Notes under the pieces: generated by a model | Told to the model about the DNA's origin: nothing | The model's input: the letters and a program-made list of their open reading frames with translations, nothing else | Databases searched by the model: none | Made by a program: the position numbers and the translations under genes | Source: CBHTSZ01 sp966095765 | GTDB lineage: Bacteria; Patescibacteriota; Saccharimonadia; Saccharimonadales; Saccharimonadaceae | DNA length: 64,000 nt | Assembly (NCBI GenBank): GCA_966095765.1 | Contig: CBHTSZ010000001.1 | Location: 124,001-188,000, forward strand | Direction of reading: 5' to 3' | In this document: positions 57,047 to 63,883 of the stretch, piece by piece | Position numbering within the stretch: the stretch's first letter is position 1 | Layout: each line of letters starts with the position of its first letter

Positions 57047-58204
57047 TTAGCGTCGACCGAGTAGCTTGTCGATGAGGTGTCTGCGTGACTGGAAGTAGCT
57101 GAAGGCACCGTAACCGAGTGCGCTTGAGCCAAACAGGCCACCGATGATAGCCTCAGGACCAGTTGAGGCGAGCACCTGAGGAACTTCCTTGCAGTTGTTC
57201 AGATCCTTGCTGTGTTTGCTTGCGTCAAACTCATTGTCTTTGATCGTGATGATGTTCTTTGTTGCGAGTTCGCAGACCTGGATGTCAGCTGGAGTCGGTG
57301 GGACAACCTTGCAGTCGTTCAGGTTCATTGAGTGCTTAGTTGCGTCAAACTCAGACTTGTTGATGGTGATGAGCTGCTTGGTTGCGAGTTCACAGACCTT
57401 GATCTTTTCATCGTTGATCGTGACCGGCTTTTTACAAGCTGGGCTCGTTACCTTTTTGATTTCGCCGTTTACTTTGACGTGTACGACGACACTTGCAGTA
57501 AAGGTGCCGGTCTTCTTGTAGTCGTAGGTGTACGACTTGTCCGTAACCGTGATGCCCATGCCGTCACCGAAACCAAACTCATACTTTTCGATGGTTGCGC
57601 CACCGCTTGCGGTTGCTTCTGCGGTAAAGCGACGCTTGGTGCGGGTGATTTCGGTCACCGTGAGGTTGACACACTCAAACTCAGGTTTTGGTGGTTCAGG
57701 GGTTGGGGTTGCAACGACTGGATTACCGCAGGACTTCATGACAGCTCGGTAGAACTTGCCGTTCTTCATGATCACGAAAGCTTCGATAGAAGGTGATTGG
57801 AAGTTACGGGTGTCGGTACGCTCGTAGTAGGTTTTGCCGTTGATGGTGATGGCGCGGCTGCCTGGCATATTGTGCCGGCCAACGCTGTGTGCGCCGGTTG
57901 CGACAACTTTACCGTCGACTTTGATCTCGCCGTTCTTGTAGATGACACCTTGCTTGATAGTGCCACCAGCAAGGTCTGCCTTGCTAATGCCATAGTGGGA
58001 GAAGATAGCGGGCAGGTCGCCAGGGCTGTTTTGGTTGTATTTGTTCAGGAGTTCTTGCTGCGAGAGGGCACCACAGTAGATGATGGCGTTGCTATCACAG
58101 TCGCGAACCTGGGCCGCCGATACGCTAGGAGTAAAGGCGTTTAGAGCCAGAGCACCACTGAGCAGAAGGCCGAGGCTGACGATATAGAGACGAATTTTAT
58201 TCAT
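57047..58204 (-). CDS. Secreted surface protein with PKD-like domain and LASTG anchor
   Basis: A 385-residue exported protein. The signal peptide ends in SVSA (about residue 30). A domain of about 130 residues follows (DCDSNAIIYCGALSQQELL...), which I cannot name, then a Pro-rich linker, then a PKD-like beta-sandwich (YEFGFGDGMGITVTDKSYTY). Two 35-residue repeats with pattern C-E-L-A-T-K...E-F-D-A-x-K-H-S...L-N-x-C-K come next. The end is LASTGP, a helix and RR-H-L-I-D-K-L-L-G-R-R, a sortase signal of the LAxTG kind. I use ATG 58204, which opens the signal peptide. It is probably wall-linked or exposed. Confidence 0.78.
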   Translation of the reverse strand: MNKIRLYIVSLGLLLSGALALNAFTPSVSAAQVRDCDSNAIIYCGALSQQELLNKYNQNSPGDLPAIFSHYGISKADLAGGTIKQGVIYKNGEIKVDGKVVATGAHSVGRHNMPGSRAITINGKTYYERTDTRNFQSPSIEAFVIMKNGKFYRAVMKSCGNPVVATPTPEPPKPEFECVNLTVTEITRTKRRFTAEATASGGATIEKYEFGFGDGMGITVTDKSYTYDYKKTGTFTASVVVHVKVNGEIKKVTSPACKKPVTINDEKIKVCELATKQLITINKSEFDATKHSMNLNDCKVVPPTPADIQVCELATKNIITIKDNEFDASKHSKDLNNCKEVPQVLASTGPEAIIGGLFGSSALGYGAFSYFQSRRHLIDKLLGRR

Positions 58205-58298
58205 GTGGCGTTTTCTCCCTTTCAACACACACTTACTAATATACCCAATATATCACATACGGTGATGTTTGTCAATGTGGTTACGCTTTGACAACTGA

Positions 58299-60836
58299 TT
58301 AGGCGCGGTTTTGGCCGAGCTGGCGTCGTCCCTGGAGGAAGTATGCAACTCCGTAAGCCATGATGCTGGCAAGCAGGATGAGCATAGGGTTTGCTTCACC
58401 ACCAGTTGCAGGCAGGGCTGCTGGAAGTTCAGCGGTAGTGGCGGTGCCGAGAGTCTGCCCACCGCCACGACCTGGGGTAGGGCACATGAGGGTTATCTCT
58501 GCGCTTGCACTGCCGGTAGCTAGTAGTGACATTTCGTCATCCACAAGAACGCGGAGTACTTCTTCTTGTGCACGAGTGCCAATGAAGGTAGTGGTATTCA
58601 CAGCTTTACAGCTTTGTAGGTCACTAGCGGTCAAAGTTGTAGTAGCGGTAAGAGTCTTGCTTTCGCCAGCGCCAAGTGTGCCAACCAGGCCGTTGTTTTC
58701 AACGACGGCATTTTCGTCCTCCACTGTGACGTAGAATGCTTCGTTGAACTCGACGTTACTGTTGTTAGTTACGGTGATTTCCCACGTGACTTTGTCGCCA
58801 ACACCGATCACGCCATCATGGTTGATGTCTTCCACAACCTTGCCAGTTTTAGTGATAGACAGACATTGCTCGTTGCTAAAGTCCGTCTCATCGAATGTCC
58901 ATGGACCGGTGTAGTCGGTGAGCAGGTGGCCCTTGTCTGCTGCTTCTGCGGTGACGACAAGAGGAGTACCAGTAAACGTTACCGTATCGCCGCCCATAAC
59001 GATCTCGCCATTTACTCGGTAGATGACGCCGTCTGTTGATGGAATCACGATAGAGTCGAGGTCGCTGTAACAGAGATCAAAGACGGTCGGAACCCCAGGG
59101 GTTGCTTTAGTGACGAAGTTACAGTCGTTGTTGTACATGGCTTGCCCTACAGTGGTCCAGTTCAGGCCATCATGCACGCCTTCGATTGGAGGGATGATGT
59201 CACCCCATTCGATATGTGCGTCCTTAAGGGTTTGCGCGGCCTCTTCGCTGGTTGCGATTGGGCCTTTATGTTCGCCGAAGTGGTCGGATTCACCCTTGCC
59301 GTTGTTGCCATTCAGGCCATCGACGGCGCTCTTGGCAACTTCGATCTTTACGTAAGGGTTTTTTACTGCGTCGGTGCGGTGACAGATAGTTGCTTTTTCA
59401 CAAGATGCGTTGTCGAACTCATATTCAAATGTGTATGGGCTCGTGAGTTGGTAGTCACTACTATCGGTTGAAGTGGTGATAGTAACGGTACCGTTACCTG
59501 CGTACGTGCCAGCTGGTACGACTTCATCGCCGATCTTGTACACGACATGTGCGGCACTTGGGACGGTGTAGGTGTCGTTTGCGGTGCCGCAGAGATCACT
59601 AACGGTTACAGGTGCAGCGGTGGCGTTACAAAGCACGCCGCTGTCTGGAGCGGTGCCGAAGTCGATTGACGTGGTGTGGTCAGTGAACTCGTAGCCTGCT
59701 TTGGTCTGCACGCTCAAAACGCCGTTTACTAGTGACCAATCAAGCTCCGTGGTGTCGCTCGGCAGTGCCCATGCGGCATTTGTGAGGCCACAAGGGTCAG
59801 TAATGGCTGGTGCGGCTGGTTTCGTGACCGGACATGGGGTGTTGCTGTCGATAGCTTTGCCAAAGTTATGGCTAGTTTCGCCGTTAGGGAAAGTGTAGTT
59901 TCCAACGACAGTTGCGATAAGGTCACCATCAGCCTCTACGGACCACGTTACGTGATCAACTACAGGTTGGGTTCCCCAAGAAGCGTTGTTGAGGCCACAT
60001 GGATCCGTGAGAACAGGTGTCGGCAAGTTGATTTCTGTTGGAGGACAGAGCGTACTTACATCAGTAAATGTCTGAGTGTTAGTTGTCATATTACCGCTAA
60101 ATACAAAGCCAGCGTTGGTTGTCCAGGTAATTGTACGGCTACCATTAACCCAGCCGCTGTCAGAGGTTAGGGAGTAGTTGGGTGAAGTAGGCAAAGCGAG
60201 CACATCGTTGTTCGGCCCGCAGATGTCTGACGGCGTGACTACAGGGACATCAATTGTTTGCACACAAGATACATCCGTAAACGTGAGTGTCCATGTGGTG
60301 GTTCCGGAAAGAACAAAGCCAGTGTCAGCGACGGCAGTGATGCTTACGCTCAGTGCGCCGCCGGTTGCGTAGTCACCAGCTGCTTTTGTGACACCGTCTA
60401 CCTTGTAGATGACCCCTGTTTGTGAGGGGATGGTGTACGTGTCGCTAGCGGTCCCGCAAGGATCGGCTTTAACCGTTGGTGTGGTTGGGGTAGCTGTCTG
60501 CTGGGTGACACAAGCTGCGTCGAGTGCTGCCTTCATCGCATCAAACGAACTGTTTGTTGTCCAAACCTGGCCTGTTGTTGGGTCGATGAACATACTGCCG
60601 TCAGTTGGCGCGCCTGTAGGGAGCGTCCTAAGGGCAACACGGTTTGGATTAGTGTTAGAGCTGCCCTGCTGTGCCGTCCAGACATTTGTAAACTGACACC
60701 AGACAGGCTGTGGCGTGCCGTTGTTTGGGCCGCCAGCGGCATAGGCTGCGACACTTGGAAGCAAGCTGTTGCTAAATACAGCAACCAAGAGCGCCAAGGT
60801 CACTCTCAAGCTTTGTGATAATTTACGTAGCACCAT
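58299..60836 (-). CDS. Large LPATG-anchored surface protein with repeated disulfide domains
   Basis: An 845-residue exported protein. After a signal peptide (about 1-35, ending AYAA) come six domains of 60-80 residues, each starting D-x-C-(G) and ending in a second Cys, such as DPCGLNNASW and DLCGTANDTYTVP. Between the fifth and sixth lies ICHRTDAVKNPYVKIEV with DWGDIIPP-like E-W-G-D-I-I-P-P, a module that I know from actinobacterial surface proteins. A DUF11-like beta domain follows. The C-terminus is LPATGG, a helix and R-R-Q-L-G-Q. AGGAGG lies ten bases before ATG 60836 and TATACA lies about 31 bases before it. A stalk-like adhesin role is inferred. Confidence 0.82.
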   Translation of the reverse strand: MVLRKLSQSLRVTLALLVAVFSNSLLPSVAAYAAGGPNNGTPQPVWCQFTNVWTAQQGSSNTNPNRVALRTLPTGAPTDGSMFIDPTTGQVWTTNSSFDAMKAALDAACVTQQTATPTTPTVKADPCGTASDTYTIPSQTGVIYKVDGVTKAAGDYATGGALSVSITAVADTGFVLSGTTTWTLTFTDVSCVQTIDVPVVTPSDICGPNNDVLALPTSPNYSLTSDSGWVNGSRTITWTTNAGFVFSGNMTTNTQTFTDVSTLCPPTEINLPTPVLTDPCGLNNASWGTQPVVDHVTWSVEADGDLIATVVGNYTFPNGETSHNFGKAIDSNTPCPVTKPAAPAITDPCGLTNAAWALPSDTTELDWSLVNGVLSVQTKAGYEFTDHTTSIDFGTAPDSGVLCNATAAPVTVSDLCGTANDTYTVPSAAHVVYKIGDEVVPAGTYAGNGTVTITTSTDSSDYQLTSPYTFEYEFDNASCEKATICHRTDAVKNPYVKIEVAKSAVDGLNGNNGKGESDHFGEHKGPIATSEEAAQTLKDAHIEWGDIIPPIEGVHDGLNWTTVGQAMYNNDCNFVTKATPGVPTVFDLCYSDLDSIVIPSTDGVIYRVNGEIVMGGDTVTFTGTPLVVTAEAADKGHLLTDYTGPWTFDETDFSNEQCLSITKTGKVVEDINHDGVIGVGDKVTWEITVTNNSNVEFNEAFYVTVEDENAVVENNGLVGTLGAGESKTLTATTTLTASDLQSCKAVNTTTFIGTRAQEEVLRVLVDDEMSLLATGSASAEITLMCPTPGRGGGQTLGTATTAELPAALPATGGEANPMLILLASIMAYGVAYFLQGRRQLGQNRA

Positions 60837-60991
60837 AGAGGCACCTCCTCGCATTTTTGTAAGAGTTGTATAGGGTTTTGTGTGGTGGTTTTAGAGAGAT
60901 TTGGTGTGACGTTTAACGTGTTGGGGTTTGAGGGTATTTGGATTGGACGTTAACGTTTGAATATTTGTTACCTATAAGTATGCGCCCCTTA

Positions 60992-61060
60992 TTGAGGCGT
61001 TGTCAAATATGCCATATAGCATAACCTCAATCACCCCTGTATTTCTTGAGGCGGTACAAT
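60992..61060 (+). promoter_or_regulatory. Control region of the umuD-umuC operon
   Basis: TTGAGGCG occurs at 60992-60999 and 61046-61053, with the inverted core CCTCAA at 61025-61030 between them. TACAAT at 61055-61060 ends six bases before the umuD ATG. The repeats touch the promoter and may be a repressor site, but they are not a classical LexA box. The rest of 60873-60990 shows only two GACGTT-AACGT-type repeats of unknown meaning. Confidence 0.45.
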
Positions 61061-61066
61061 AGGAGT

Positions 61067-61435
61067 ATGAAGAAAGGGAGTGTTGCAGACGGGTTAGTGT
61101 TCCATGCCGGATTTCCAAATGCCGGCGAAGATCAGGCGGAACAACGCCTCAGTCTCGATGCTGTCGTGTTCCGTCATCGGCTCAGTACATACCTATGGCG
61201 GTTGGAGGAGGATATGCCCGAGCTTGGCTGGCATGCTGGCAGTACGGTTGTGGTGGATCGGGCGCTCTCACCTCGCCAGAATGACCTCGTTGTCGCGATC
61301 GTCGAAGAGTCGTTCGTCGTGCGAAAGCTTCACCGTGATCACCTCTATGATGCGGCCGGTAGGGTAGACGAAAGTGAAGACATCGCAGTTTGGGGTGTCG
61401 TTACTCATGTCCTGCAGGAGTATCGAAGCGCATGA
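61067..61435 (+). CDS. umuD: UmuD-like protein lacking the Ser-Lys dyad
   Basis: A 122-residue S24/UmuD-fold protein. It keeps the cleavage-site context HAGFPNAGEDQAEQRLSLD and the strands TVVVDRALSPRQNDLVVAIVEESFVV and WGVVTHVL. In E. coli UmuD the nucleophile is Ser in G-D-S-M and the base is the first Lys of T-V-K-K. Here these positions read E-D-M with Asp49 and V-R-K with Arg86. Self-cleavage is therefore not expected, although the fold and the UmuC operon context are intact. The gene overlaps umuC by four bases. ATG 61067 follows TACAAT by six bases. Confidence 0.8.
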   Translation: MKKGSVADGLVFHAGFPNAGEDQAEQRLSLDAVVFRHRLSTYLWRLEEDMPELGWHAGSTVVVDRALSPRQNDLVVAIVEESFVVRKLHRDHLYDAAGRVDESEDIAVWGVVTHVLQEYRSA

Positions 61436-62700
61436 GTTGCTATGCACTGATCGACTGCAACAACTTTTTTGTGAGTTGCGAGCGGCTGTTCCGGCCAGAT
61501 CTCGCCGAGAAGCCTGTAGCGGTACTGAGTAACAATGACGGCTGTATCGTAGCCCGAAGCAACGAGGTGAAGGCGCTTGGTATACCGATGGGCGTACCAC
61601 TATTCAAGGTCCGGGATATCGTGAAGCTGAACAACGTGACGTTATTTTCGGCCAACTTTGAGCTCTATGGTGATATCTCGCAGCGGATCGTGCAGTTGCT
61701 GCGCAGCGAGACGCCGCTCATCGAGGTGTACTCTATCGATGAGAATTTTATCGACCTGTCTGAGATGCCGCTCAAAGACCTCGACGTGTGGGCAAAGCGA
61801 GTACGCGAGCGGATACTGCGTGAGATAGGCATACCAACTTCTGTCGGCGTGGCGCCGACAAAGACGCTCGCGAAGGTCGCGAGCACATTCGCAAAAACCC
61901 ATGGTGACGGCACATGGGTTATTGAGTCGGATGCGCAGCGCGAAACCATGCTCGAGCAGCTGCCGATAGAAGATATCTGGGGGATAGGCAGGCGATTGGC
62001 ACCAAAGCTACATGATATAGGGGTGTCGAAAGCATCACAGCTGACAAGTGCGAGTGACGCCTGGTTGCGTACCCAGTTCAATATGAGCGGTATCAAGATG
62101 GTGGATGAGCTTCGCGGCATTGCCCGTTTGCCGTTCGGCGACAAGGGTGAACAGCGCAAAACCATCATGCGTTCACGAAGTTTTGGCCATCGAGTACGGG
62201 ACTACTTCCAGCTTGAGAGCGCGGTGGCTACTTTTGCCGCACAAGCAGCTGCCCGGCTTCGCTCACAAGACTCGGTATGTAGTGGTGTCGTCGTGTCACT
62301 GCAGCTTGCGGAACGCGAGGGTGGGTACAAACGCTATGTCTCCCGATTTGTCCGCCTCGCTGAGCCGTCAGCCCATACCGGAGCGCTGATCGCTACAGCC
62401 CTCCAAGGCCTTGCTGAACTCTATGACGTTGAGGGTGCGTACAAAAAAGCCGGCGTTACGCTCACGGGTATCGTGGATGAGCAAGCCTGGCAGTTGTCGT
62501 TCCTTGAGCAGAACCCTGAATCACGAGAAAAAGGGGTCATTCTCATGGAGAGTGTCGATCGACTCAACAGACGGTTTGGGAAAGGGACAATATGGCACGC
62601 GTCAGAGGCAAAGCGGAGTGCTTCATGGCAGAGTCGGCGCGAAAACCGCAGTCCGCGGTATACGACTCGGCTTTCTGAGCTGCCTAAGCTCTATAGGTAG
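61432..62700 (+). CDS. umuC: Y-family DNA polymerase V catalytic subunit UmuC
   Basis: UmuC copies damaged DNA with low fidelity. The 422-residue product starts MSCYALIDCNNFFVSCERLF with the first catalytic Asp. It has VLSNNDGCIVARSNEVKALG, YSIDENFIDLSE (catalytic Asp-Glu), the helix-hairpin-helix-like DIWGIGRRLAPKLHDIGV and a complete little-finger domain. The C-terminus RRFGKGTIWHASE is typical of UmuC. It overlaps the umuD-like gene by ATGA. The pair suggests inducible mutagenic repair or survival after DNA damage. Confidence 0.94.
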   Translation: MSCYALIDCNNFFVSCERLFRPDLAEKPVAVLSNNDGCIVARSNEVKALGIPMGVPLFKVRDIVKLNNVTLFSANFELYGDISQRIVQLLRSETPLIEVYSIDENFIDLSEMPLKDLDVWAKRVRERILREIGIPTSVGVAPTKTLAKVASTFAKTHGDGTWVIESDAQRETMLEQLPIEDIWGIGRRLAPKLHDIGVSKASQLTSASDAWLRTQFNMSGIKMVDELRGIARLPFGDKGEQRKTIMRSRSFGHRVRDYFQLESAVATFAAQAAARLRSQDSVCSGVVVSLQLAEREGGYKRYVSRFVRLAEPSAHTGALIATALQGLAELYDVEGAYKKAGVTLTGIVDEQAWQLSFLEQNPESREKGVILMESVDRLNRRFGKGTIWHASEAKRSASWQSRRENRSPRYTTRLSELPKLYR

Positions 62701-62779
62701 TGTTTTACCAGGTAATGAGAGTGGAAACTGCCATATATAGTGTAGTGTGCATAACACAACATAAAATGCCGCGCAATCG

Positions 62780-62808
62780 TTGACACGATTTGTCAAGGGG
62801 CGTATACC
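62780..62808 (+). promoter_or_regulatory. Promoter with overlapping palindrome before the GC-rich gene pair
   Basis: TTGACA at 62780-62785 and TATACC at 62803-62808 are 17 bases apart. The -35 box is also the left arm of TTGACA-CGATT-TGTCAA (62780-62796), a perfect inverted repeat suited to a repressor. The leader of about 85 bases carries the hairpin listed next. Confidence 0.65.
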
Positions 62809-62824
62809 AGTAGATAACATAGTA

Positions 62825-62843
62825 AGGTCACACGGGGTGACCT
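62825..62843 (+). promoter_or_regulatory. Leader hairpin of the GC-rich gene pair
   Basis: AGGTCAC and GTGACCT form a seven-base stem with a five-base loop. CCTTTTTGG follows at 62849-62857. It could be an attenuator or an operator. Confidence 0.4.
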
Positions 62844-62900
62844 CGCTGCCTTTTTGGCGGATGCTATGCCATTTTACAGTCGGGAAAGGGAGTATTACGC

Positions 62901-63194
62901 ATGACCGTGAGCACCCGCACGTCAGTACTGTCCGGTCCGAACCTCATCCAGGTTTTCCTGGCCGAGCTCTCGGACTTCGTTCGTCGCCACCCGGACCGGG
63001 AGGTCGACGACGTACCTCGGCAGATCGTCGAGCAGGTGGTCTCCTGCTCGAGCCGGTTCGCCGACTGCACGGAGAAGACGATCGAGAACCTGTCGCACCA
63101 GCTCACCATGGCGGTCAAGTACAAGGGTGAGCGCTACCGTCTGGTCTACCGCAGGCTGGCCGACGGAAGAGTCAAGGTGAGGTACGCGGCGTGA
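62901..63194 (+). CDS. 97-residue protein of GC-rich island, unknown
   Basis: I do not recognise the family. The product is mostly helical and charged (LIQVFLAELSDFVRRHPDRE, then VSCSSRFADCTEKTIENLSH), ending in a beta-hairpin-like YKGERYRLVYRRLADGRVKVRYAA. Codons strongly favour G or C in the third position (CTC, GTC, CGG), unlike the genes around it. GGGAAAGGGAG lies before ATG 62901. It overlaps the next gene by GTGA. Codon use and signals suggest recent transfer from a GC-rich bacterium, perhaps an actinobacterial host or its phage. Confidence 0.65.
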   Translation: MTVSTRTSVLSGPNLIQVFLAELSDFVRRHPDREVDDVPRQIVEQVVSCSSRFADCTEKTIENLSHQLTMAVKYKGERYRLVYRRLADGRVKVRYAA

Positions 63195-63538
63195 GCCGGC
63201 GTGGCCGCAAGTTCTCCCCCTTCAGGGACCAGATCGACTGCGCTAAGCGTCGGATCCTGGGTTACCTTGAGCGGGAAGACGGCGCAGTCATGATGGGGTC
63301 GATGACGGATGTCAGGACACTCCATCGGAACATCAGGCAACCGAGAGATCTCGGAAGCAGCTACGACAAGCAGTGCGTCACGCTCAAGAAGGCGCTCGAT
63401 GAGCTGCGTGCCGAGGGTAAGATCGCCTGGGACGCGACTCACAACATGCTGGGCGTCACTTACGCGTTCAGCCGTCGTCGCTCCAACTCGTCGCACCGCT
63501 ACGCCCATCGGCGCAGTATGCGGCAGATGGTCGCCTGA
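63191..63538 (+). CDS. 115-residue basic protein of GC-rich island, possibly DNA-binding
   Basis: A 115-residue protein starting with GTG inside the stop of the previous gene. It is basic at both ends (MSRRGRKFSPFRDQI and RRRSNSSHRYAHRRSMRQM). The middle, QCVTLKKALDELRAEGKIAW, resembles the recognition helix and wing of a winged-helix fold (helix, then E-G-K-I-x-W, then beta-turn). The family is not recognised. GC-rich codons match its partner. The pair ends in a long GC hairpin. Confidence 0.6.
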   Translation: MSRRGRKFSPFRDQIDCAKRRILGYLEREDGAVMMGSMTDVRTLHRNIRQPRDLGSSYDKQCVTLKKALDELRAEGKIAWDATHNMLGVTYAFSRRRSNSSHRYAHRRSMRQMVA

Positions 63539-63546
63539 GGTAATGC

Positions 63547-63584
63547 GTGTCGGGCGGAGAGGTATCATCCCCTCCGCCCGACAC
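63547..63584 (+). terminator. Long GC hairpin ending the GC-rich island
   Basis: GTGTCGGGCGGAG and CTCCGCCCGACAC form a perfect 13-base stem with a 12-base loop. There is no T run after it, the form common in GC-rich Actinobacteria. Confidence 0.8.
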
Positions 63585-63633
63585 GAAACCCCTTTCCCGA
63601 AAAACTCTTTTCACATCTGTTAAATCATGTTAC

Positions 63634-63659
63634 AATCAGTCGGTTATCGGCTGATTTTT
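63634..63659 (+). terminator. Hairpin with T tail overlapping a TACAAT box
   Basis: AATCAGTCG and CGGCTGATT form a nine-base stem (one G-T) with a five-base loop and five T. Its left arm overlaps TACAAT (63631-63636), part of an extended -10 (TG one base before) that could start the tRNA-Glu transcript. Both readings are possible. Confidence 0.4.
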
Positions 63660-63696
63660 AAATTAGCGCGGTATACCGAACCAAGGCCCATATCTT

Positions 63697-63778
63697 CGAT
63701 ATGAGCCCCAAATTTTTCAGAAATGAACAAAAATGCGAGCATTTTTGGTTACATTTCACTCAAAATTTGGCCTCATCG
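63697..63778 (+). repeat. Long imperfect inverted repeat running into tRNA-Glu
   Basis: From CGAT at 63697 to ATCG at 63778 the DNA is nearly self-complementary: GAG/CTC, CC/GG, AAATTTT/AAAATTT, AAATG/CATTT, AAC/GTT and AAAAATGC/GCATTTTT around a GA loop (63730-63747). The right end includes the first ten bases of tRNA-Glu, so the precursor leader can pair with the acceptor strand of the tRNA. Confidence 0.55.
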
Positions 63779-63843
63779 TCTAACGGTTAGGACACCAGGT
63801 TTTCATCCTGGCAATCGGAGTTCGATTCTCCGTGAGGTCACCA
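63769..63843 (+). tRNA. tRNA-Glu (anticodon TTC)
   Basis: Acceptor GGCCTCA pairs TGAGGTC. The anticodon stem CCAGG/CCTGG holds loop TTTTCAT, and the T arm is CGGAGTTCGATTCTCCG. CCA is encoded at 63841-63843 and begins the terminator stem. Confidence 0.95.
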
Positions 63844-63883
63844 AGAAAAATACCCATCCATCGCGATGGGTATTTTTCTTGGT
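63840..63883 (+). terminator. Terminator of tRNA-Glu, stem includes discriminator and CCA
   Basis: ACCAAGAAAAATACCCATC pairs perfectly with GATGGGTATTTTTCTTGGT around a six-base loop, giving a 19-base stem. Confidence 0.9.

Noticed and set aside
62822..62835. GTAAGGTCAC, similar to the tRNA-Glu 3' end, at the left edge of the GC-rich island
   Set aside because: The match is short and lies on the 5' side of tRNA-Glu, whereas an attachment-site copy should lie beyond the 3' end. It is better explained as one arm of the leader hairpin.
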